From Aureococcus anophagefferens (taxonomy: Eukaryota; Sar; Pelagophyceae; Pelagomonadales; Pelagomonadaceae): a stretch of DNA of 64,000 bases. The stretch covers positions 1,583,946 to 1,647,945 of the forward strand of contig NW_008705570.1 in the NCBI RefSeq assembly GCF_000186865.1, given 5' to 3'. The position numbers were made by a program, and so were the translations under genes. Positions 52,827 through 62,309 of the stretch are shown piece after piece. The notes beneath the pieces were generated by a model. It saw only the letters and a program-made list of their open reading frames with translations, did not search any database and was not told where the DNA came from. Positions within the stretch are counted from its first letter, which is position 1, and every line of letters starts with the position of its first letter.

Positions 52827-54193
52827 TCACAACCCCGGCCCGCGCGCGTCCACGGGGACGACGGCCTCGACGACGCCGCCCCGGTGGCAGACCCAGTAGT
52901 CGTGGAGGTTGACGCAGGGGTCGCAGTGGCTCGGGAAGAGCTCGACGTGGTCGCCGCACGCGAGGTCCCCCGGGCCGTCGATGATGCCGTGCTCGTCGCC
53001 GCCGGAGCGGAAGGACCCGACGGCGAGCGTCGGCGCGCCGGACACGAGGTCCACGGCCTTGGAGCCCGCGTCGACGACCTGGGCAGCAAAAGGGTGATTC
53101 AACGTCGCTTCAACGTGAGTGTTCCGCGCGCGCGCGTTCCGGAAAAAGCATCTACGCTTCGAGACCGTTCCGAGAGATGATCGCTCGTCCAAAAATCAGC
53201 CGAAACGAGTGGAAAACGGCCGAGATATGAGCCTTTGAAGTTGGGAATTTCGCTCTCTTTTGCTGCCCTGTCGACGACGGCCCGGTCCGCCGTCGGCCGC
53301 GACACGACGGTCGCGCGCACCGCGAGGGACCGCTCGAAGGGCGCGTCGTCGTAGTCGTTGGCGAGGTAGTCGCCGTCCATGAGGCAGAAGGAGCCCGGCT
53401 GCACCTCCGTGTAGAGGCCGCTGTCGCGCTCGTAAGGGAACGTGCCCGTGCCGCCGCCCGTGACGACGTCGCAGCCGATGCCCGCGGCCTCCAGCGCCGC
53501 CAGCGTCGCCCGGACGCCGTCGCAGACGCCGCCGACTTTGGCTTTTCTCTCGTCGGTCTTGCGCACGTGCTGCAAGAGGCCGTGGTAGCAGTGCGCGCCT
53601 CTGAAGCGCAGGCCGTCCGCCGCGACCACGGTCGCCGCGAGGTCCGCGGCGGGCGCGCCGGGCCGCGTGCCGCAGCGGTTCTGGCCCACGTCGACCTCGA
53701 CGTAGACGTCCAACGTTTTCGAAGAGCCCGCCACGGCCTGTTCCAGCGCGGCGACCTGCGCCGCGTCGTCGACGAGGACGCCCACGACCCCCGGCGCGGC
53801 GTCGAGCGCGGCGCGGAGCCGCCGCAGCTTGTCCGGCCCGACGACCTGGTTCGTGAGGAAGATGTCGTCGACGCCCGCGGCGACCATGGCCTCGAGTTCG
53901 CGCACGGTCTGGCAGCAGACGCCCGACGCGACGTCGCCCAGGATCGCGAGCTGCGCCCTCGCGAGGTAGCCGCTCTTGTGGGCCTTGGCGTGGGGCCGCG
54001 CCTTGACGCCCGTGTCCGCCAGCATGGCCTTGAGGGTCTCGCAGTTGCGCTCGAAGACGTCCATGTCCACGCAGAGCGCCGGCGTCGCCACGTCGCGCAA
54101 CAGGGCGCCGGCGGACGCGGGCTTCGCGCTCAGCGCGCGCGCGCCGGCGAGGAGCGTCGTCGAGAGCAGGCGCGGCAGCGAGATCATGCGCAT
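52827..54193 (-). CDS. D-threonine aldolase-like PLP enzyme, with introner intron
   Basis: Exons (transcript order) 54193-53279 and 53078-52827 give 388 aa. The N-terminus (MRMISLPRLLSTTLLAGARA) looks like an organellar presequence. The alanine-racemase-type barrel shows LLRDVATPALCVDMDVFERNCETL and the PLP lysine in RPHAKAHKSGYLA, then YVEVDVGQNRCGTRPG, GAHCYHGLLQH and TGGGTGTFPYE. After the 200-bp intron the C-terminal domain has GGDEHG, CGDHVELFPSHCDPCVNLHD. The His/Asp metal site in SHCDP matches D-threonine aldolase, whereas D-serine dehydratase has His-x-Cys. The enzyme splits D-threonine into glycine and acetaldehyde. Without splicing this domain is lost. Confidence 0.88.
53079..53270 (-). 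mobile_element. introner element, copy B (intron of the D-threonine aldolase gene)
   Basis: 192 bp, flanked by the 8-bp duplication TCGACGAC (53071-53078 and 53271-53278; GTCGTCGA in the transcript). The terminal inverted repeat is GGGCAGCAAAAG, continuing with small differences. The interior is nearly identical to copy A and oriented the same way relative to transcription. Splicing from the GT of the first duplication to the terminal CAG joins ADRA to VVDAGSKAVD in frame. Confidence 0.92.
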
Positions 54194-54338
54194 GGCGGAA
54201 ATATGCGTCGATTGTGCGTCGAGTCGAGTTATTAGCGTCGATCTCTGGCGCATAGAAGAGCTTGCTCGCAACCCAGGGAACCCAGGGTTGTTGAGTTTGT
54301 CGTTGCTGTCGTTGCCGCCGTCGGGCTGCTCATCAACG

Positions 54339-56152
54339 ATGGCCACCAAGCAGCGCCTCGATGTTGGCCCGTACGCCGACGGCGACGCGGCGGACTTCGC
54401 CAAGTTCGTGCTGCGCCTCAACGCGTCCATCGCCATGAGCGAGAAGGAGCGCCTGCTGCACGAGAAGGCGGCGGTCCGGCGGCAGCGAAACGACCTCGTC
54501 GCCGCCGAGGCGGCGTCGCGCCTCGCGGAGCGCGAGCGCGGCAAGGCGGCGCGCGTCGTCAACGACGGCGAGCGCCGCAAGGCGCGCGAGGCCGCGGCGG
54601 CGCGGGAAGCGGCGGCGGCGGCGGCGGCGCGCGAGGCCGCGGCGGCGCGGGAAGCGGCGGAGGCGACCGCGGCGCGCGAGGCCGCGGAGGCCGAGGCGCG
54701 CGAGGACGCGGCGCTCGCGGCGGCGTCGCTGCGCGCGCGCGAGGCCGAGGCGGCGTCGCACCGGCGGAGCGCCGAGGACGCGCGCGCCGAGGCCGCGGCC
54801 GCGCGGCGCCGCGAGCGGGCGCTCGAGACCCGCCTCGCGGCGCTCGAAGCGCGGCTCGACGCGCCGCCGCCGGTCCCGGACCCGGTCCCCGCCGCGCCGC
54901 AACCGCTCGCGGACGAGGCGCGGCGCGCGCTGCGGCGCGTCCGCGCGGCGCTCTCGATCGGCCCGCCGCGGCCCGCGTTCGAAGACGTCGCGATCGACGC
55001 GGCCGAGCCGCCGCGGCTCGCCCCTCCCGCGCTCGCGGCCGACGCCGCGCCGGCGCCGGCCGTCGACGTCTCCGAGGTGCCCGCGGCGTTCACGGCGCTC
55101 GTCGCCGAGGCCGTCGAGGCGCGCGTCGCCGCGCGCGACGCCGCGCGAAGCCGAGCGTACGGCGCCGCGCTCGCGGCCCTCGAGAGCGAGTGCGCCGCGG
55201 CGCTCCGGGCCGTGCTCGCGCAGCGCGACCCGCTCGAGCGGCTCGACGGCCAGGCGAGCCGGGACCTCGCGGAGGCGGAGCGAAGCGCCGCGGAGCGGCT
55301 CCGAGACCGGGAACACGAGGCCGCGCTCGCCGACGCGAAAGCCGCGCGCGCCGCGGAGCTCGACGCGTTAAAGGCGAGCCACGACGCGGCCCTCGCCGCA
55401 GCGGCCCGCCACGCGAAGCGCCTCGAGGCGGAGCTCGCGACGACGCGCGACCTGCTCGCGACGACGGCCCTGTCGCGGGACCGGGCCGTGCGGGACCTCG
55501 AGGAGCGGGACGCGTCGACGCTCCAGGACCGGCGCGAGGACGCGCTCATGGACGAGTCCGCGAAGCGCTTGGACGCGGATTTGAGGTCCCAGGTCGACGC
55601 GCTCCGCCGGGAGCGCGACGAGGCGCGCCTGGCCGCCGCGCAGCAGAAGAAGATCGCCGAGGTCGCGTCGTCGCGGCGCCGCGACCGCCTGCGGTCCAAG
55701 TCGCCGCGCGCGCGGCCGCCGGCGAAGCACGACAAGCACGACAAGCACGACTACGTCAAGGAGAACGCGCGGCACCACGCGCGGAAGCCACACATCCACG
55801 ACGTCGAGAGCCACCACGTGCTCGAGACCGCCGCGCGACGCCGAGCGCGCGCCACCCCGCGCCCGCCGCCAAGCCCGAGCCTGGCACCGAGCGGTCCACG
55901 CCGCGCGGCACGTCGGCGTTCGCGGCGGCGGCGCACCGCCGGTCGTCGGACCCCTTCGTCTACGCGCGCCACGACTCGACGCCGGGCCCCGGCGCCTACG
56001 ACCCCCACGCCATCGAGGGCCACGCGCCGACGCCGGACCTCGCGGACCACCACCGCGACGACGCGTCGTTCACGATGGAGGACGCGCGCGGGCCCGACGC
56101 GCCCGAGGCGGGCCACGAGGAGTACCACGACATCGCCAACTACCTCCGGTAA
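54339..56152 (+). CDS. long coiled-coil protein with STPGPGAYDP motif, frame break near 55835
   Basis: From the ATG at 54339 (MATKQRLDVGPYADGDAAD) the product is a long Ala/Arg/Glu-rich coiled coil (KAREAAAAREAAAAAAAREA, then ERALETRLAALEARL), a Pro/Ala hinge, and a second coiled coil to about residue 480. A His/Lys patch (KHDKHDKHDYVKEN) follows. At about 55835 the good-codon frame changes to one that reads RHPAPAAKPEPGTERS ... FVYARHDSTPGPGAYDPHAIEG and ends in TAA at 56150-56152. STPGPGAYDP is a sperm-tail PG-rich/SHIPPO-type motif, common in ciliary microtubule proteins. The shift is one missing or two extra bases, possibly a sequencing error. About 604 aa if corrected. Confidence 0.6.
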
Positions 56153-56182
56153 GAGAGGGTGGGCTTGCGGCGCGGCGGGGGG

Positions 56183-56299
56183 GCGGGGGCGAGCGCGACG
56201 GACTTCGTATGGCATTGACTGCGCGGGGGCGAGCTCGACGGACTTCGTAGGCATTGACTGCGCGGGGGCGAGCGCGACGGACTCCGTATGGCATTGACT
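56183..56299. repeat. three tandem copies of a 38-40 bp unit
   Basis: GCGGGGGCGAGCGCGACGGA and then CTTCGTATGGCATTGACT recur at 56183-56220, 56223-56259 and 56262-56299, with a few substitutions and one deleted base in copy 2. The array starts 30 bp after the coiled-coil gene's stop and lies in the upstream region of SEC24. Confidence 0.85.
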
Positions 56300-56420
56300 G
56301 CCGGCAACATTCGATGCACCTGAGCCGGTCGAGCAGCAAGCACAGTCGCCTCGCCGGCGCCAAAGCTTGGACGACGCGCGTCGCTTGCTAGACGCGCCAC
56401 ACGGCGACGGAGGCGACGAG

Positions 56421-59400
56421 ATGAGCGCGCCGCCGCCGCCCGGTGGCTACCAGCAGCCTCCGCGCGGCTACCAGCAGCCGCAGCAGATGCGCGCGGCGCC
56501 GCAGGGCTACGCGCCGCCGGGCGCGGCGCCTCAGGGCGGTTTCCAGGCCCCGCGGGCCATGGCGCCTCAGGCCCCGCGCGGCTACGCGGCGCCGCAGTCG
56601 GCGCCGCAGGCCCCGCGCGGCTACGCGGCGCCGCAGTCGCAGCAGGCCCCGCGCGGCTACGCGCAGCCGCAGCAGGCGCAGGCGCCGCGCGGCTACGCGG
56701 CGCCGCAGGGCCAGCAGGCGCCGCGCGGCTACGCGGCGCCCCAGGCCCCGCGCGGCTACGCGGCGCCGCAGTCGGCGCCGCAGGCCCCGCGCGGCTACGC
56801 GGCGCCGCAGCAGGCGCAGGCGCCGCGCGGCTACGCGGCGCCGCCGGGCCAGGCGGCGCCCGCGGCGCCCCGGGGCTACGCGGCGCCCCGCGGCGCGCCG
56901 CAGACCGCGCCGCAGGGCGGCTTCCGGCCGCCCGCGGCGCCCGCGGCGCCCGCGGCGCCCGCGAAGCCGGCGTTCCAGGCGCCGAAGCCCATGGCGCCGC
57001 CGGCGACGTACGCGGCCGGCGGCGCGGCGCCGCCGCGCGGCGCCGCGCCGGGCTCCTACGCGCCGCCCGGCGGCGCGCCGCCGGCGCCGCCGAAGACGTT
57101 CCAGGGCTACGCGCCGACGGGCGCCGCGCCGCCCGCGCAGCCGCCGACGGCCCAGTTCGGGTCCATGTCGGTGGGCGGCGGCCCGCCGCCGCCCGGCGGC
57201 GGCGCGCCGCCGCCGCCCGGCGGCGCGCCGAAGCCGCCCCAGACGTTCCAGGGCTACAGCCCCGCGGGCGCCCAGCAGCCGCAGCAGGCCGCCGCGCCGC
57301 CCGGCCCGCCCGGCGCGCCGCAGCCGCCGCAGCCGCCCGCGTCGTCGCAGCAGTTCCAGGGCTTCCAGCCCGGCGCGGGCCAGCCGGCGCCCGGCGCGGC
57401 GCCCGGCGCGGCTACACCGGCGGCGCCCGTCGTCATCGACGAGGCGGCCCAGTGCGACCCGCGCTTCATGCGCTGCACGGTGGGCAAGCTCGCGAACAGC
57501 GCGCAGACGGCCGCCGCGTCGAAAGTCCCCATCGGAATCGTCTGCCAGCCCATGGCGCTGGACACGGACCACGAGGCGCCGCTGGACGTGGTCAACTTCG
57601 GGTCCACGGGCATCGTGCGCTGCAAGAAGTGCCGCGCCTACGTGAACCCCTTCGTGTCCTGGGTCAACAACGGCCGCCAGTGGCGCTGCAACGTCTGCGG
57701 CTTCGTGAACGACGTGCCCAACTCCTACTTCTGCCAGCTCGACCCGGAGACGGGCGAGCGCCGCGACAAGCAGCAGCGGCCCGAGCTCTGCAAGGGGTCC
57801 GTGGAGCTCGTGGCGCCCGGCGAGTACATGGTGCGGCCGCCGCAGCCGCCGGTCTTCGTGTTCGTGATCGACGTGTCCGCGGGCGCGGTGGCCACGGGCA
57901 TGCTCGGCGTCGTCGCGAAGACGATCCGCGCGTCGCTGGACGGTCTGCCGGGCGCGCCGCGGACCCAGGTCGCCGTGATCACCTTCGACGCGTCCGTCCA
58001 CTTCTACAACCTGAAGGCGTCGCTGAGCCAGCCGCAGATGGTCTGCGTGCCGGACCTGTCGGACCTGTTCGTGCCCCTGCCGGACGACCTGCTGGTGAAT
58101 TTGGCGGAGTCGCGGTCCGTGGTGGAAGCGCTGCTCGACGCGCTGCCGGCGATGCACTCGGCGTCGTCGCCGTCGTCCGCGTCCGCGCTCGGGCCGGCGT
58201 TGACGGCCGCGTACCGCGTCATGGGCCACGTCGGCGGCAAGCTCTGCGTCTTCCAGGCGGGCCTGCCGAACTGCGGCGAGGCGGCGCTCAAGATGCGCGA
58301 GAACCCGCGGGTCTACGGCACGGAGGGCGAGCGCGCTTTGCTCCACGCGGAGCCGTCGGGGCCCGGCCCCGACGCGGTGTCGTGGTACGAGACCAAGGCC
58401 GTGGAATTCAGCCGGCTCCAGATCTGCGTCGAGCTCTTCGTCGCCGCCCACACCTACGCGGACGTGGCGACGCTGGGGCTCTTGCCCAAGATCACGGCGG
58501 GCCAGCTCTACTTCTACCCGGGGTTCAAGGCGTCGCACGACGGCGAGAAGCTGGCCACGGAGCTCGCGCGCGCGCTCACGCGGCCCACGGGCTTCGAGGC
58601 CGTCATGCGCGTGCGCTGCACGCGGGGCCTGCGCGTCGCGGCCTTCCGGGGCAACTACTACATCCGGGGCCACGACCTGCTGGCTTTACCGAACTGCACG
58701 CCCGAGTCGGTCTTCGATTTGGAGATCGCGCACGACGACCAGCCGCTGACGGCGTCCGTGGCGTCCATCCAGGCGTCCCTGCTCTACACGACGTCCTCGG
58801 GCGAGCGGCGCATCCGCGTCCACACCATGGTCGCGCCCGTGTCCGGCGACGTCGGCGCGATCGCCGAGTCCGCGTCGGTGGACGCGTTGTGCAACGTCGT
58901 CGCGAAACGGGCCGTCGACGTGGCCCTCAAGCAGGGTTTGGAGGCGTCGCGCCAGAAGCTCCAGCAGCTCTGCGTGGACGTCGTCGGCGCCTGCCGCCAC
59001 GCGGGGCAGCCCGGCGCCGCGGCGCCGGGCGCGGGGGGCATGCCGTACGCGCGCCGGCCCGGCGCGCCGGCCGCGCCCGCGGCGCCCGGCCCCAACGGCC
59101 AGGCCCAGCCCCCGAAGCTGCCGGAGTCGCTCCAGCTCCTGCCGCTCTACACCATGGCGCTCCTCAAGTCCGCGGCGTTCCGCGGCGGCGCGGACGTCCG
59201 CGCGGACGAGCGGTCGTACGTGCTCCAGAAGCTCGACAACATGTCGCCGGACCAGACGCGCTACTTCGTCTACCCGCGGTTGTTCGCCCTGCACCAGCTC
59301 CCGGCGGAGGCGGGCAAGCGGAGCGCGGCCGCCTTCGCGTTCCCGCCGCCCGCGAACCTCTCCGCGGAGAGCGTGAGCAGCGACGGCGTCTACCTCCTCG

Positions 59401-59720
59401 ACGACTCGCTCGCGCTCGCCGTCTGGGTCGGCGCCGCGGCGAACCCCCAATTGCTCGAGGCGCTCTTCGCGCTGGACGAGGCGGGCGATGTCGCGCTGAA
59501 GCCGGACCCGCGCGACGACTCGCTGCTCGGCCGCGCGTGGGGCATCGTCGAGAAGCTCCGCGAGACGCGGCCGCCGACGCTCGCCATCTCCGTCTGCCGC
59601 GAGGGCGACCCGACGAAGCAGCCCGCCTTCTTCCGCCACCTCGTCGAGGACCACGCCAACTTCGCCGGGGGCCAGTTCTCCTACCAGGAGTTCATGGCCC
59701 ACATCCAGCGCCACGCCTAG
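56421..59720 (+). CDS. SEC24: COPII coat subunit Sec24
   Basis: Predicted 1099 aa from the ATG at 56421 (MSAPPPPGGYQQPP). The first 350 residues are Pro/Ala/Gln-rich, including about nine tandem APRGYAAPQ-type units (56560-56890), then GGAPPPPGG runs. The Sec24 core follows: zinc finger CKKCRAYVNPFVSWVNNGRQWRCNVCGFVNDVP, trunk PPVFVFVIDVSAGAVATGML with QVAVITFDASVHFYNL, beta-sandwich RCTRGLRVAAFRGNYYIRG, helical region, and gelsolin-like end VYLLDDSLALAVWVGAAANPQLLEALF. Sec24 selects cargo at ER exit sites. No introns; codon usage typical. Confidence 0.93.
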   Translation: MSAPPPPGGYQQPPRGYQQPQQMRAAPQGYAPPGAAPQGGFQAPRAMAPQAPRGYAAPQSAPQAPRGYAAPQSQQAPRGYAQPQQAQAPRGYAAPQGQQAPRGYAAPQAPRGYAAPQSAPQAPRGYAAPQQAQAPRGYAAPPGQAAPAAPRGYAAPRGAPQTAPQGGFRPPAAPAAPAAPAKPAFQAPKPMAPPATYAAGGAAPPRGAAPGSYAPPGGAPPAPPKTFQGYAPTGAAPPAQPPTAQFGSMSVGGGPPPPGGGAPPPPGGAPKPPQTFQGYSPAGAQQPQQAAAPPGPPGAPQPPQPPASSQQFQGFQPGAGQPAPGAAPGAATPAAPVVIDEAAQCDPRFMRCTVGKLANSAQTAAASKVPIGIVCQPMALDTDHEAPLDVVNFGSTGIVRCKKCRAYVNPFVSWVNNGRQWRCNVCGFVNDVPNSYFCQLDPETGERRDKQQRPELCKGSVELVAPGEYMVRPPQPPVFVFVIDVSAGAVATGMLGVVAKTIRASLDGLPGAPRTQVAVITFDASVHFYNLKASLSQPQMVCVPDLSDLFVPLPDDLLVNLAESRSVVEALLDALPAMHSASSPSSASALGPALTAAYRVMGHVGGKLCVFQAGLPNCGEAALKMRENPRVYGTEGERALLHAEPSGPGPDAVSWYETKAVEFSRLQICVELFVAAHTYADVATLGLLPKITAGQLYFYPGFKASHDGEKLATELARALTRPTGFEAVMRVRCTRGLRVAAFRGNYYIRGHDLLALPNCTPESVFDLEIAHDDQPLTASVASIQASLLYTTSSGERRIRVHTMVAPVSGDVGAIAESASVDALCNVVAKRAVDVALKQGLEASRQKLQQLCVDVVGACRHAGQPGAAAPGAGGMPYARRPGAPAAPAAPGPNGQAQPPKLPESLQLLPLYTMALLKSAAFRGGADVRADERSYVLQKLDNMSPDQTRYFVYPRLFALHQLPAEAGKRSAAAFAFPPPANLSAESVSSDGVYLLDDSLALAVWVGAAANPQLLEALFALDEAGDVALKPDPRDDSLLGRAWGIVEKLRETRPPTLAISVCREGDPTKQPAFFRHLVEDHANFAGGQFSYQEFMAHIQRHA

Positions 59721-59968
59721 CGCCGAACCGCCGCGCGGCCCGGCGCCGGCCGCGCGCCCAAGTCCCCGAAGACGCCCGATCCCCCCCGCCCGCTCTTTTC
59801 CGGGCGGGCGCTAATGCGAATCTCCCCTGAGCCGACGGCGGAGGTTCACGAGCAGGTGAGCTCTGGACAGACTGGCAGGTGCTCGGCCCGCGAGCGGCGC
59901 TCGGGCGAGCGACCACTTCGATATCTGCGGCGCGCCCTGCTGGCACTGGCATCGATTGAGCTCGCGCC

Positions 59969-61177
59969 ATGGCTGAAGCCACCGACGTAGAGGAGGACAA
60001 CCCTAGAAAACTACGAACGCCCAATTCGCGCTCGAGCGTGGACCTCTCCCTCTCGCCGGACGATCAGATCTTCGATCAATTCTTTCTCCATGAAAAGGGC
60101 GACCGCGAGACGGTGCGCCTTCTGATGCGCGGAACCGCGCGAGTCGTATCAAATTTCTCGTCGTGGGTGTACGAGCGCGCGCAGAGACCCCTCGCAATGC
60201 GGTGTGCGGCTCCCGTCGAGATCGCGGCGCGCGCGCGCGCGAATTTACGCTCCCGTCGGGATCGCGGCGCGCGCGCGTTCGCGACCGTCGCGCGAGGATT
60301 TACGTTCCGTAGGCGGGGCATGCCCGTCCCGGTCACGTTCGGCTTCCCGGACACGGACGGCACCGCTTGGGGGAACTACAAAGCCTACGTCGAGCTGTTT
60401 CATCCGCTCATCAGCATCCGCCAGGTCCATCCGCTCTGCCCCTTCTCGAAGCGCGAGCGGCTCGTGGTCTGGCTCTGTTCCTTGGCCTTTAATTTTCTCT
60501 GGTCCGAGGCGTTCATTCACCACGCCTTCGGCATCAAGCGCGGGCTAGAGAAGACGGACGCGGTAAGCTGGCAGGTCCGCCAGTTCCGCGCCCTCGTGAA
60601 ACACGTGGGCACGATCCTCTACGCGGTGCTCATCCGCCAATTGGTCATCTGCCCCTGTCTCTACCAGCCCCTCATCGACGCCGCCTGCGACGAGTCGGCG
60701 GACCTCGACGCTGACGAGCTCCGGACCCGCGCTGATGCGCTGGTCGAGTGGAAGTGGCGCGGCGACCGCACCGCGCTCCTTCTGCTCCTCGTCCACTTCT
60801 TCTTCGTCTTCGCCGCGGTCGCTTTCGTCGCGTTCAACTCGCACGAGCACGTGACGGCGGAACGCTACGGCGAAGAGCACGTGCGCGTGCTCTACCACGT
60901 GCTCTACTCCGAGCTCGTCAACTTCGTCAGCTGGTTTATCCGCTTCACGCCCCTCTTCCTGCTTTTGTTCCCGATCCACCGCGCGCAGTGGTACCAGGGC
61001 GGGACGCTCAAGGACTACCTCCTCCTGCGGAGGTCGTGCCGCGGCGTCGTCGTGGACGCGCGTTCGCCGTGCGTGGTGCCCGAGACGACCGCGCTCCGAT
61101 CCGCGCGGCTCCCCAGCCGTCTCTCGAGCATCCTCTCCTTCAGCGGCGGCGACATGGCGACTCTGCGCCACGCATAA
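59969..61177 (+). CDS. multi-pass membrane protein, polycystin-like segment (tentative)
   Basis: Predicted 402 aa. The hydrophilic N-terminus (MAEATDVEEDNPRKLRTPNS) has Ser/Arg clusters. Hydrophobic segments include LVVWLCSLAFNFLWSEAFIHHAF, VGTILYAVLIRQLVICPCLYQPL, TALLLLLVHFFFVFAAVAFVAF and FVSWFIRFTPLFLLLFPI. The stretch HPLCPFSKRERLVVWLCSLAFNFLWSEAF resembles the first-helix entry of polycystin/REJ-type proteins ('F-T-R-x-x-R-L ... L-x-x-M-x-x-x-A'), but nothing else is diagnostic. A 40-bp stretch at about 60210-60290 (TCCCGTCG-A/G-GATCGCGGCG) is locally duplicated within the coding region. Otherwise unrecognised. Confidence 0.55.
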   Translation: MAEATDVEEDNPRKLRTPNSRSSVDLSLSPDDQIFDQFFLHEKGDRETVRLLMRGTARVVSNFSSWVYERAQRPLAMRCAAPVEIAARARANLRSRRDRGARAFATVARGFTFRRRGMPVPVTFGFPDTDGTAWGNYKAYVELFHPLISIRQVHPLCPFSKRERLVVWLCSLAFNFLWSEAFIHHAFGIKRGLEKTDAVSWQVRQFRALVKHVGTILYAVLIRQLVICPCLYQPLIDAACDESADLDADELRTRADALVEWKWRGDRTALLLLLVHFFFVFAAVAFVAFNSHEHVTAERYGEEHVRVLYHVLYSELVNFVSWFIRFTPLFLLLFPIHRAQWYQGGTLKDYLLLRRSCRGVVVDARSPCVVPETTALRSARLPSRLSSILSFSGGDMATLRHA

Positions 61178-61215
61178 GATAAATCGGCGTTAAAGGAGAA
61201 GCGGGGGACTTGGGG

Positions 61216-61305
61216 CGGGGCGGCTCCGTCGCCGCGCCGCGGCGCCGGCTTCCGGGGCGGGCGTCGGGGCGGCTCCGTCGTCGCGGCGCCGGCTTCCAGG
61301 GCGGG
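61216..61305. repeat. two imperfect tandem copies (about 47 and 40 bp)
   Basis: GGGGCGGCTCCGTCG ... GGCGCCGGCTTCC-G/A-GGGCGGGC occurs at 61216-61262 and again at 61266-61305; the second copy lacks a short CCGCG piece. It lies in the 188-bp gap between the convergent stops of the membrane protein and the myristoylation-type protein. Confidence 0.75.
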
Positions 61306-61365
61306 CGGCGCGGCCGCGGCTCCCCGCGCGCGGCGGGCCGCGCTCGGGCGCGGCGGCGGGCGGGC

Positions 61366-62163
61366 TCAGGCCGCGGCGACGGCCGGCGGCGCGACGACGG
61401 GCGGGGCCGCCTTGGCCGCGCCCGCGTCGACCTCGACGGGCGCGGCCTCGTCGGCCGCCGGCGCCTCGGACGGCGCCGGGAGCCCCACGGAGGGCGCGCC
61501 GTCGGACGACGCGGCGTCGAAGGAGGCGCCGTCCGCCGGTGGCTCGTCGCCGCCGAGCGTCATGACCTGGGGCGCGGCGTCGCCGCCGTCCGAAGGCTTG
61601 ACGTAGAGCATGCACTCGACCTCGTCCATGCCGCGCGAGGGTGGTCGGCCCTCGGCCTTGGCCGCGCGGCGCTGCGCCTTGAGGAGACTTCGGAGTTGCG
61701 CGGACTGCTCCTTGTGCGCGGAGCGCTTCGCGGCGGAGCCCGGCGCCTTGGGCGGCTTGGCGGCATTGCTCGGCGTCGCCGCGACGGCGCCGGGCGCGAC
61801 GCCGTTGGCCGCGGCGATCTTCTCGCGCCGCTTCGCGGCGAGGTCGAACTCCGCGCGCTTCGCGAGTTCGACCTTGGCCTTTTGCTCCACGGCGCCGTCG
61901 GGCTGCTCGCTCGGCGCCGCCGCGTTTGCGGCGGGCGCGGCGCCCGGGCCGACGACCTGCTCGTCGATGGCGTTGACCGGCGGCGCGGCGGCGCAGGCGG
62001 CGCGCAGCGCCTCGTCGGTGGCGACGAGCGCCTCGAGCTCCTCCCGGGTGATGGCCTCGGCGCCCGCCGGCCACTGGCCCTCGACGCTCGCCCAGGCGTC
62101 GCCCGCGAGCGCCTGCGCCTGCGCCTTGCTGAGCTGCGCGGGGAACGAGCTCGCGGCGCCCAT
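61366..62163 (-). CDS. Ala/Pro-rich protein with N-myristoylation signal
   Basis: Predicted 265 aa. It begins MGAASSFPAQLSKAQAQALAGDAWASVEGQWPAGAEAITREELEALV: Gly-2 with small residues following is a good myristoylation site, and the next 60 residues form amphipathic helices. The middle is basic (EFDLAAKRREKIAAANG, SAAKRSAHKEQSAQLRSLLKAQRRAAKAEGR) and the C-terminal 90 residues are acidic and Ala/Pro-rich, probably disordered. It is not recognised. It could be a membrane-tethered adaptor. No introns seen. Confidence 0.5.
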   Translation of the reverse strand: MGAASSFPAQLSKAQAQALAGDAWASVEGQWPAGAEAITREELEALVATDEALRAACAAAPPVNAIDEQVVGPGAAPAANAAAPSEQPDGAVEQKAKVELAKRAEFDLAAKRREKIAAANGVAPGAVAATPSNAAKPPKAPGSAAKRSAHKEQSAQLRSLLKAQRRAAKAEGRPPSRGMDEVECMLYVKPSDGGDAAPQVMTLGGDEPPADGASFDAASSDGAPSVGLPAPSEAPAADEAAPVEVDAGAAKAAPPVVAPPAVAAA

Positions 62164-62309
62164 GCTGCCCGGCGTTGCTCGTTATCAACCGCTATCGCAA
62201 CAACATCGCCTCGCTCACTTCATCTCCGACGTGTTGAAGTTACTCTCGAGCACCACTGCAGCACCCGTCCGGGATCCACGAGGCAAAACGGGCGGTAACG
62301 ACGACGCGG

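Noticed and set aside
56540..56890. CRISPR-like regular repeats in the SEC24 gene
   Set aside because: They encode the in-frame APRGYAAPQ protein repeat, have no unique spacers, and lie in a eukaryotic coding region.
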